Source of the DNA: an uncultured Bacilli bacterium
GTDB taxonomy: Bacteria > Bacillota_I > Bacilli_A > RFN20 > CAG-826
Direction of reading: 5' to 3'
Assembly: GCA_934133115.1 (NCBI GenBank)
Contig: CAKPAV010000075.1
Span: forward strand, 1 to 7,620
DNA length: 7,620 bases
This document shows positions 1 through 6,015 of this stretch, one piece after another. A program made the position numbers and the translations under genes. Under the pieces are notes generated by a model. That model was not told the DNA's origin. It made no database searches and was given only the letters and a program-made list of their open reading frames with translations. Numbering within the stretch: the stretch's first letter is position 1; each line of letters opens with the position of its first letter.

Positions 1-159
1 AACTGGATGTACATTATTATTGATAATGTTTCATTTATAAGCGGAGAAAATGTTATTAGATTAACTTCATTAAGACATAGTTATAAAGATAAAGGCGGAG
101 ATATGTCTACTGCGGCTTTAGATACTATTGGTGTTTTTAATGAAACGTTTACTAAATAG
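1..159 (+). CDS. C-terminal end of a surface protein with the carbohydrate-binding-like repeat module (partial, 5' end outside window)
   Basis: Reading from base 1 gives 52 residues and a TAG stop at 157-159. The peptide begins NWMYIIIDNV and continues through GENVIRL to LDTIGVF. This lines up with the ends of the two modules in the lipoprotein encoded downstream (GNWTYILLDNI, GVNYIRI, LDTISLY and GNWVYVKLRNV, GENIIRI, LDTINFD). That order, Trp-strand, then G-x-N-x-I-R, then L-D-T-I, fits the last strands of a CBM6/35-like galactose-binding beta-sandwich. The protein is therefore probably a paralogue of the downstream lipoprotein, or shares its terminal module, and ends about eight residues after the module. 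No anchor follows, so any anchoring would be at the unseen N-terminus. It is the first visible gene of the operon; its stop lies inside the ribosome binding site of the glycoside hydrolase. The exact family name is inferred, while the homology to the downstream modules is seen directly. Confidence 0.8.
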   Translation, partial: NWMYIIIDNVSFISGENVIRLTSLRHSYKDKGGDMSTAALDTIGVFNETFTK

Positions 160-162
160 GAG
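158..162 (+). promoter_or_regulatory. Ribosome binding site of the GH3 gene, overlapping the upstream stop codon
   Basis: AGGAG lies six bases before the ATG at 169 and shares two bases with the TAG stop at 157-159. It fixes the start of the hydrolase and suggests that ribosomes ending the upstream gene help start the next one. Confidence 0.8.
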
Positions 163-168
163 TAGTTT

Positions 169-3100
169 ATGAAATTAAAAACAAAGAAAAAAATATGTGT
201 GGGCATTGATGTATTTGTCGCCTTGCTTTTAGTGGGAGCAAATACGACATGTGGAGTTTTAAATGAATTAATTACAGGATATTTATGCGGATCAAAAGTA
301 GATTATTCTAGTGATGAAACTCAAGAAGCTTTACAAGTATCCGATGCTTTGTGTCGAGAAATAACAGAAGAAGGTATTGTATTATTACAAAATAAAGATG
401 ACCTATTACCTTTATCTAAATCCGAATTAGCCACTGTTAATGTATTTGGTTGGGGTGCCACTGACGCTGGTTGGGTTATTGGCGGAAGTGGTTCAGCAGC
501 TGGTAATAATGGCGCAATTCAAAGAAATGCTACTTTCTTTTTATCAGCACTAGAGTCAGCGGGTATGGAATATAACAAAGAAATAATTGATATGTACACT
601 AAGTTTTCCACTAAAGGATATGGAAAATCACTTAACTTATCTTCTAGTGAATTCTTTACTATTCGCGAACCAGATATGAGTTATTATTCAAGTGAAATGA
701 TTAATAATGCTAAAGACTTTTCTGATGTTGCTTTAGTGGTATTCTCTCGTCAAGGTGGAGAAGGACAAGATGTTCCAACAGTTCAATACAAATCAAAAGA
801 TAGTAAAAGTTTATTTAATCCGGTGCGTGATGATTCAAGAACTTACTTAGAAATAACAAAAGAAGAAGATGAATTGCTAAGTATGGTGACAACTAACTTT
901 GATAAAGTCATTGTTATTGTTAACTGCGCGAACGCGATGAAATTAGACTTTTTAGATCGTTATGAAAATATTGATGCTTGTTTATATATGGCTGGTACTG
1001 GTCAATCTGGTACTCATGCTATTCCTCGTGTTTTAAGAGGAAAAGTTACTCCAAGTGGGAAATTAACTAATACATCACCATATGATTTTGCTTTAGATCC
1101 AACATACGCTAATTATACTGGTAGTAATAAAAGTATTACCTATGCTGAAAATATCTATTTAGGATATAAGTGGTTTGAAACTGCCGATAAAGAAAACTAT
1201 TTTAAAGACTTATCAGTTACTTATGACGTTTTAGAAGAAAATGGCAATACACATCAAGAAATTAAAAAAGGCTACGATGCTGCAGTTAAATTTCCTTTTG
1301 GCTTTGGTTTATCTTACACAGAATTTGAATGGGAAATTGAATCTTTTACTTCAACAAGTGAATATATAACTAAAGATACGGAATTTACTTATGAAGTAAT
1401 AGTTACCAATGTTGGTAATCGTAAAGGTAAAGACGTTGTGGAATTATATGTCACGCCGTCATATATTAAAGGCGGAATTGAAAAAGCCGAAGTAAACTTA
1501 GTTGATTTTGCCAAAACTAGTTTATTAAGACCAGGCGATAGTGAAACGCTAACATTATCATTTAAACCATATGATTTTGCATCTTATGATTGCTATGATA
1601 TGAATAAAAATGGTTTTAAAGGTTATGAAGTAGAAAAAGGTGAGTATGTTGTTACTTTTAGAAGCGACGCACATACTATTAAAGAAATTCCTAATTCGAC
1701 TTTAAAATATATCGCTAATGAGACAATTCAATTTGAAAATGATCCTGTTAGTGGCACAAAAGTAGAAAATTTATTTACTGGTGAAAATGCATATGCTGGT
1801 TGTGCCATTGATGGAAGTGACTTTGATGGAGAAAAACCCACATATTTAACACGTGCGGATTTCGTTAATACTTTTCCAAAAGTAACAGCTAAAAATGTTA
1901 GCAGTGGAGCAAAGGTTAGCGCTGCTAGTAACTATGTGGCACAAGTTGAAGAAGTTACAACTATGCCTAAAACTGGCGATGGAAAAGCTGGCAAATATTT
2001 ATTGTATACTCATGCAGATGGCAGTGCTGCAAGTGAAGAAGAGTTAAAAATGAATAAAAATATCGTAGTTAATAAAGAATTAGTTATGGAATTAGGTAAA
2101 GACTACGATAACGCTAAATGGGATGAATTATTAAATCAATTGAGCGTTTCTGAAATGGAAAATATGATTCAATTAGGTGGGTATCGTACATATCATGCCA
2201 CATCTGTTGGTAAAAAATACATGATTGATAATGATGGATCAAATGGCTTAAATCGTTCGATTCAAGAAAATAATACTAGTGATCCTGCTCATGATATTGA
2301 CCGTAGTGGATGGACTTATTTCCCATCTGATACAACAAGAGGTTGTACGTGGAATAGTATAATCGAATATTCATTTGGTTTAGCACTTGCTGCTGAAGCA
2401 AAAAATACTGGTGTTGATGGTTGGTATGCTCCAACTTGTAATATGCCAAGAAACCCATTTGCAGGAAGAAATAGTGAATATATTTCTGAAGACCCATTAT
2501 TCTCTGGCAAATCAGTTGCGGAAGTAACAAGAGGTTGTATTGCCAATGGCGTTTATCCATATGTAAAACATTTTGCTGTTAATGATTCCGAAGCAGGAAG
2601 AAGTGAAAAATACACTTGGTTAACTGAACAATCATTACGTGAAATATATTTAAAACCATTTGAGTATGCTGTTAAAGTAGGAAAAGCAACTGGTATTATG
2701 ACTTCATTTAATCGTGTTGGTGCAGTTTGGGCTGGTGGAAACTATGCTTTAACTACTCAAATTCTTCGTAATGAATGGGGATTTAGAGGTGCGACTGTTA
2801 CAGATTATTATGCTGGAAGTGGCTATATGAAAATGAAACAAGGTGTTTATGCAGGACAAGATATATTCTTAACTGGTATGGGAACAAAAGGCGAAACATT
2901 TGGTGGTAATAGTTCTAATCCAACATTTATTTCTCAAGCGCGAAAAGCGTGTAAAAATATTATGTTTAGTTTTTGTAATACTTATTATCAATCCGCTACT
3001 CACGATAGTTCAAATGATATTATTAAAACTAATATTGATAAAATTTCTGTTGTAGAAGCTGTATTCCCGTGGTGGATTCCACTTTTAGTAGGTATTGATT

Positions 3101-3342
3101 TAGTAGTTGTTGGTGGCTTAGGTGTTTGGACATTCTTCTTGATGAAAAAGAAACAATTAGTGGAAGAAGAAGTTGTAGAAGAAAGTCACGAAAAGAAAAA
3201 GTATATTTCCAAAAAGAAATTAAGAGAAGAAATAGATAATTTATTACAAACTAATCAAGAATTAGAATTACAAATAAAATTATTGCAAGATAAATTAACT
3301 AAGTATGAAAGTAAATCTTCTAAATCTAAGGGGGAAAAATAA
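169..3342 (+). CDS. Membrane-tethered family 3 glycoside hydrolase (beta-glucosidase-like) with inverted domain order
   Basis: Likely a retaining exo-acting beta-glycosidase that removes terminal sugars outside the cell; the substrate is not predictable. Order: hydrophobic N-terminal segment (about 9-25, after KLKTKKK); GH3 C-type alpha/beta domain (about 55-380) with the GGEGQD motif and candidate acid/base Glu198; Fn3-like domain (about 376-502, starting at FPFGFGLSYTEFEW); a linker-like stretch without recognised domain (about 503-635); GH3 N-type barrel (about 640-935) with DNDGSNG (Asp689), GRNSEYISEDP (Arg767), KHFAVND (Lys800-His801) and VTDYY (nucleophile Asp879); a second membrane segment (about 968-992); and a Lys/Glu-rich tail with a predicted coiled coil (1018-1043). 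Ordinary GH3 enzymes have barrel, C domain, then Fn3. The inverted order is known in some Firmicutes, for example Ruminococcus and Butyrivibrio beta-glucosidases. All catalytic landmarks are present, so it should be active. The N-segment could be a signal anchor or a cleaved signal peptide; no lipobox is seen. The start is fixed by AGGAG at 158-162. Confidence 0.92.
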   Translation: MKLKTKKKICVGIDVFVALLLVGANTTCGVLNELITGYLCGSKVDYSSDETQEALQVSDALCREITEEGIVLLQNKDDLLPLSKSELATVNVFGWGATDAGWVIGGSGSAAGNNGAIQRNATFFLSALESAGMEYNKEIIDMYTKFSTKGYGKSLNLSSSEFFTIREPDMSYYSSEMINNAKDFSDVALVVFSRQGGEGQDVPTVQYKSKDSKSLFNPVRDDSRTYLEITKEEDELLSMVTTNFDKVIVIVNCANAMKLDFLDRYENIDACLYMAGTGQSGTHAIPRVLRGKVTPSGKLTNTSPYDFALDPTYANYTGSNKSITYAENIYLGYKWFETADKENYFKDLSVTYDVLEENGNTHQEIKKGYDAAVKFPFGFGLSYTEFEWEIESFTSTSEYITKDTEFTYEVIVTNVGNRKGKDVVELYVTPSYIKGGIEKAEVNLVDFAKTSLLRPGDSETLTLSFKPYDFASYDCYDMNKNGFKGYEVEKGEYVVTFRSDAHTIKEIPNSTLKYIANETIQFENDPVSGTKVENLFTGENAYAGCAIDGSDFDGEKPTYLTRADFVNTFPKVTAKNVSSGAKVSAASNYVAQVEEVTTMPKTGDGKAGKYLLYTHADGSAASEEELKMNKNIVVNKELVMELGKDYDNAKWDELLNQLSVSEMENMIQLGGYRTYHATSVGKKYMIDNDGSNGLNRSIQENNTSDPAHDIDRSGWTYFPSDTTRGCTWNSIIEYSFGLALAAEAKNTGVDGWYAPTCNMPRNPFAGRNSEYISEDPLFSGKSVAEVTRGCIANGVYPYVKHFAVNDSEAGRSEKYTWLTEQSLREIYLKPFEYAVKVGKATGIMTSFNRVGAVWAGGNYALTTQILRNEWGFRGATVTDYYAGSGYMKMKQGVYAGQDIFLTGMGTKGETFGGNSSNPTFISQARKACKNIMFSFCNTYYQSATHDSSNDIIKTNIDKISVVEAVFPWWIPLLVGIDLVVVGGLGVWTFFLMKKKQLVEEEVVEESHEKKKYISKKKLREEIDNLLQTNQELELQIKLLQDKLTKYESKSSKSKGEK
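3328..3334 (+). promoter_or_regulatory. Ribosome binding site of the lipoprotein gene, inside the end of the GH3 gene
   Basis: AAGGGGG lies seven bases before the ATG at 3342. The start overlaps the GH3 stop as TAATG, which favours coupled translation of hydrolase and lipoprotein in similar amounts. Confidence 0.75.
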
Positions 3343-5612
3343 TGAAAAAAGTATCAACAGCCTTAGTGGCGGTCTTTGTATCATTCTTATCTCTAGGATT
3401 AATATCTTGTAATAAATCTAATAATCAAAAAGTTACAAGACTACAAGTATTAGAAAATCCAACAAAACTAGAATATTATACTGGTGAATTATTTGATCCA
3501 ACGGGCTTAGTATTAGGGGTTAAATATGAAAATGGAAGCACCGCTAAAGTAACAAGTGGATATACATATACACCAACGGATGAATTAACAGAAGATGATG
3601 AAGAAATTGTTATTCGCTATATGAATAAATCAGTAGTATTAGATATTGATATTAATGTTAAAATACCAACAAGCTTAGAAATATCTAAAATGCCTGATAA
3701 ATTAAATTATGTTGTTGGTGAAAAATTTGATTCAAAAGGATTAGAATTAAAGGCAACGTTTGAAAATGGTGAAGAAAAAACGATAACAAAAGGATTTAGA
3801 TGTTCGCCTAGTTCATCATTACGTGAATCACATAAGCAAATTAAAGTAACATATAATCGTAAATTTGTTTATGTTCCGATTTCTGTAACAAAAGTATATG
3901 CTTCAATAGAAATCGCGCAAAATCCAACTAAAACATCATATTTAGAGCATGAATATTTTGATCCAACGGGTGTTGTGTTAAAAGGTAACTTTGTTGATGG
4001 CACCTCGGAAATAATTGAAAATTTTGATTATTCACCAAAAGAAAGATTGTCATTAGATGATAAAACAATTACTTTTACAGCTGGAACAAAAACTTGTACA
4101 TTAGCAATTGAAGTTAGTAAAGGCGAAACACATAATATGTCAAAACATGTTGAACGTGTTGAACCGACATGTGATTTAGATGGTAATGTCGAATATTATT
4201 ATTGTTCAATTTGTAATAAGTATTTTGCTGATGAGTTTGGTTTAGAAGAATTAAAAGATATTACTTTGCCAAAACATCACATATTTGCTTATGAAGATAT
4301 AAAAGAAAGCGTTCCTGGTGTGCAAACCGCTAATAAGGTATGTACACGCTGCGATTATAGTGAAGAAGTCACTCCGAATTATTATTATGATTTTGTAAGT
4401 AATGACTTAATAGGTACAAACAATAATCCTCCACAAAATCGTTATAAAAATATTATGAGTGGTAAAACTGGTAGTGTAAATGTAACTAAATTAGGTGCAA
4501 ATTCTGCTGGTGGAGAATATGTTAATTATAACTATGGTGGAGCAGGAGTTATTAATTCTTTTGAAGCAAAAGAAGAATTAACAGCTAAACTTGTTATAAA
4601 AGCGGCAACAGGATATATTACGCAATTAGGTTCAGGACAAAATTGGATTACTGGTAATATGCAATTTAATAAAGTATTTGATGTATTTATCAATGATGAA
4701 AGCATTAATATTGATGACACTCAAGTATTATTAGGTACAGAAAACAAAGAGTACTATCTTGCTATGGGTAATTGGACTTATATTTTGTTAGATAATATTA
4801 AACTCCAAAAAGGTGTTAATTATATAAGAATTATGTCTAAATGTCCTTATGTTGAAAATACTACAACACCTTTATATCATGATGCTGGCGTGAATGGAAC
4901 ACAATCTACACCAATTCTTGATACAATCAGTTTATATGATGCTGATAATGTAAGTAAACATGTCCATGTTATTGATGAAACAAAAGATTCAATGTATGCC
5001 ATGATTGGTATATGTTCATGTGGAGAAGAAATTACTAAATCAGTTACCACTTATAATGTTAGTAAAAAAGATTTACATGGCAATTTAAGTGATTATCCTA
5101 ACGATTATACTGGTGGCGCTAAAAATGTAGAAAAATTAGCAAAAGTGTCTACTGATGGAAATTATGTAACAGGATTTAAAAATGAATCTGATTATGTAGA
5201 AGTAAAAGTAAATTCTAGCGCTAATAGCAATGGACTTATTGCTTTAAAAGTAGCAACAGGTTGTTCAAAAACTGATTCATCATATACACAATTTATTACT
5301 GATGATATGATTTTTAATAAAACTGCAAAAGTATTTATTAATGGTAATGAAATTGAAATTAATGATAATCAAGTTATGATTGCACCAAGTGGATATGGAG
5401 ATTACGGTTACGCAATGGGGAACTGGGTATATGTTAAATTACGTAATGTTCAGCTTAATGAAGGAGAGAATATTATTCGTATTCAAGGCTTAGCGTTACC
5501 TCATAATGGAAGAAATTATTATTATGAGAATGATTATGCTGGAGCAAAATCACAATCAACATTTCAATTAGATACTATTAATTTTGATTTTGAATCTACA
5601 TTATCATTTTAA
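3342..5612 (+). CDS. Surface lipoprotein with three Ig-like repeats, cysteine-pair beads and two carbohydrate-binding-like modules
   Basis: Probably a surface glycan-binding or adhesion lipoprotein working with the hydrolase upstream. A signal peptide (1-22) ends in the lipobox LISC, so Cys23 would be lipidated and the mature protein anchored on the outer face of the membrane. Three Ig-like repeats follow (about 31-107, 108-184, 185-258), each with the pattern NPTK-x2-Y, GE-x-FDPTGLVL, and an F/Y-x-NG strand, as in bacterial Ig-like group 3 domains. Next is a cysteine-bearing linker (about 262-345; Cys277, Cys288-Ser-Ile-Cys291, Cys334-Thr-Arg-Cys337). A first beta-sandwich module (about 347-535), a small bead with Cys558-Ser-Cys560, and a second module (about 567-752) finish the protein. 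Both modules carry FNK-x3-VFIN and AMGNW-x-Y-x2-L-x-N and resemble CBM6/35-type sugar-binding folds; binding is inferred, not shown. No catalytic domain is recognised. It is the last gene of the operon, followed by a terminator. Confidence 0.85.
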   Translation: MKKVSTALVAVFVSFLSLGLISCNKSNNQKVTRLQVLENPTKLEYYTGELFDPTGLVLGVKYENGSTAKVTSGYTYTPTDELTEDDEEIVIRYMNKSVVLDIDINVKIPTSLEISKMPDKLNYVVGEKFDSKGLELKATFENGEEKTITKGFRCSPSSSLRESHKQIKVTYNRKFVYVPISVTKVYASIEIAQNPTKTSYLEHEYFDPTGVVLKGNFVDGTSEIIENFDYSPKERLSLDDKTITFTAGTKTCTLAIEVSKGETHNMSKHVERVEPTCDLDGNVEYYYCSICNKYFADEFGLEELKDITLPKHHIFAYEDIKESVPGVQTANKVCTRCDYSEEVTPNYYYDFVSNDLIGTNNNPPQNRYKNIMSGKTGSVNVTKLGANSAGGEYVNYNYGGAGVINSFEAKEELTAKLVIKAATGYITQLGSGQNWITGNMQFNKVFDVFINDESINIDDTQVLLGTENKEYYLAMGNWTYILLDNIKLQKGVNYIRIMSKCPYVENTTTPLYHDAGVNGTQSTPILDTISLYDADNVSKHVHVIDETKDSMYAMIGICSCGEEITKSVTTYNVSKKDLHGNLSDYPNDYTGGAKNVEKLAKVSTDGNYVTGFKNESDYVEVKVNSSANSNGLIALKVATGCSKTDSSYTQFITDDMIFNKTAKVFINGNEIEINDNQVMIAPSGYGDYGYAMGNWVYVKLRNVQLNEGENIIRIQGLALPHNGRNYYYENDYAGAKSQSTFQLDTINFDFESTLSF
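3432..4115 (+). repeat. Three tandem Ig-like domain repeats within the lipoprotein
   Basis: These encode residues about 31-107, 108-184 and 185-258. Shared landmarks are ENPTKLEYYTGELFDPTGL in the first, KMPDKLNYVVGEKFDSKGL in the second and QNPTKTSYLEHEYFDPTGV in the third, each followed by a strand with NG or DG and a Y/F-x-Y/C-S/T-P turn. They are diverged at DNA level, so the duplication is old. Such repeats usually act as rigid stalks that hold binding modules away from the membrane. Confidence 0.8.
4380..5597 (+). repeat. Two copies of a beta-sandwich, carbohydrate-binding-like module within the lipoprotein
   Basis: Copy A is residues about 347-535 (bases 4380-4946) and copy B about 567-752 (5040-5597), separated by a short bead with a C-S-C motif. 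Aligned positions include K-x-ATG, M-x-FNK, VFIN, I-x-I-x-D-x-QV, AMGNW-x-Y, L-x-G-x-N-x-IRI and LDTI. The third copy is the tail of the gene at 1-159. The fold assignment (CBM6/35 or related galactose-binding-like) rests on pattern only. Confidence 0.75.
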
Positions 5613-5618
5613 AATTTT

Positions 5619-5658
5619 AAAACATAGGCTTATTAAATTAGGTCTATGTTTTTCTTTA
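5619..5658 (+). terminator. Rho-independent terminator closing the GH3-lipoprotein operon
   Basis: AAAACATAG (5619-5627) pairs perfectly with CTATGTTTT (5644-5652). The stem extends by G-T, C-G and T-G pairs to 12 bp, around a ten-base loop at 5631-5640. The right arm runs into a T-rich tract (TTTTTCTTT). It lies seven bases after the lipoprotein stop, where an operon terminator is expected. Confidence 0.8.
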
Positions 5659-5667
5659 CTTTATTTA

Positions 5668-5697
5668 TGTACAAATAACAATATATTGTTATATAAT
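5668..5697 (+). promoter_or_regulatory. Candidate sigma-A promoter of the DUF4250 gene
   Basis: A perfect -10 box, TATAAT, lies at 5692-5697. The best -35 candidate is TGTACA at 5668-5673 (four of six consensus bases, 18-base spacer). Transcription would begin near 5704, leaving a leader of about 16 bases. In such AT-rich DNA the -10 match alone is modest evidence, but its position just after a terminator and just before a gene supports it. Confidence 0.55.
5675..5692. promoter_or_regulatory. Perfect 18-bp palindrome in the promoter spacer (possible operator)
   Basis: ATAACAATATATTGTTAT reads identically on both strands and fills the space between the candidate -35 and -10 boxes, touching the first base of the -10. 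That position suits a dimeric repressor site. It is almost wholly A/T, so chance is a real alternative. Confidence 0.35.
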
Positions 5698-5719
5698 TAT
5701 TTCGAAATTAGGTGATAAT

Positions 5720-5902
5720 ATGCAAAGTTTACCAAGTAATGCTTATGTTTTATTGAGTGTAATTAATACTAAACTAAGAGATTTTTATAGTTCTTTAGAT
5801 GAATTATGCGATGATTTAGGTGAAGACAAAGAAGAAATTAATAGTCTTTTAGGCACAATTAATTATCATTATGATGAAAAACTAAATCAATTTAAAAACT
5901 AA
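5720..5902 (+). CDS. Small conserved DUF4250-type protein, function unknown
   Basis: A 60-residue soluble protein with no signal peptide or membrane segment. It matches my memory of the DUF4250 family, small Firmicutes proteins of about 55-60 residues with an N-terminal LP motif, then LLS-x-x-N-x-KLRDFYSSLDELCDDL, a KEE helix, and a YHYDE-x-x-NQF ending. All are present here (LLSVINTKLRDFYSS at 11-25, DELCDDL at 27-33, KEEI at 37-40, YHYDEKLNQF at 49-58), so it looks intact and full length. It is probably two or three helices with many acidic residues; a helix-turn-helix-like or partner-binding role is possible but unproven. AGGTGA at 5710-5715 sits four to five bases before the ATG. It appears monocistronic: a terminator precedes it and 113 bases separate it from the next gene. 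Confidence 0.85.
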   Translation: MQSLPSNAYVLLSVINTKLRDFYSSLDELCDDLGEDKEEINSLLGTINYHYDEKLNQFKN

Positions 5903-5931
5903 AAAACTAAAGTTTTGTTTAAAATTATTGC

Positions 5932-5958
5932 TATATTAACTATTAATAAGTTAATATA
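5932..5958. promoter_or_regulatory. Inverted repeat upstream of the DUF2207 gene (possible operator or hairpin)
   Basis: TATATTAACT (5932-5941) and AGTTAATATA (5949-5958) are exact reverse complements with a seven-base spacer, so the arms are 10 bp each. No T-tract follows, so it is a poor terminator. It lies 58-84 bases before the DUF2207 start, in the expected promoter zone. A TTGCTA -35-like box overlaps its left edge at 5928-5933, with TAATAT at 5952-5957 as a weak -10 (18-base spacer). Confidence 0.35.
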
Positions 5959-6001
5959 TAAGCGAGTATTGCATAATTATTTATGTGCTTGCATACTTAT
6001 T

Positions 6002-6009
6002 AAGGGGAG
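6002..6009 (+). promoter_or_regulatory. Ribosome binding site that decides the DUF2207 start
   Basis: AAGGGGAG ends six bases before the ATG at 6016 but only two bases before an out-of-frame ATG at 6012. The spacing selects 6016, which opens the long frame. Confidence 0.8.
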
Positions 6010-6015
6010 AAATGC

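Noticed and set aside
2276..2560. Open frames of 94 and 76 codons on the minus strand
   Set aside because: They lie wholly within the conserved catalytic barrel of the GH3 gene, lack any recognisable motif, and read as out-of-frame shadows of it.
169..3342. Possible gene fusion or misassembly producing the unusual GH3 domain order
   Set aside because: The frame is continuous, codon use is even throughout, and the same inverted order is known in Firmicutes beta-glucosidases.
4532..4720. Open frame of 62 codons on the minus strand
   Set aside because: It lies inside the first binding module of the lipoprotein gene, whose protein pattern is repeated elsewhere, so the + strand is the coding one.
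3432..5597. Possible recent tandem duplication or assembly repeat in the lipoprotein gene
   Set aside because: The repeats match at protein level only; the DNA has diverged, so they are old domain duplications.
5903..5920. Possible terminator after the DUF4250 gene (AAAAC, loop, GTTTT)
   Set aside because: The stem is only five pairs with one C-G pair, the loop is tiny and the following T run is broken by A bases, so it is too weak to call.
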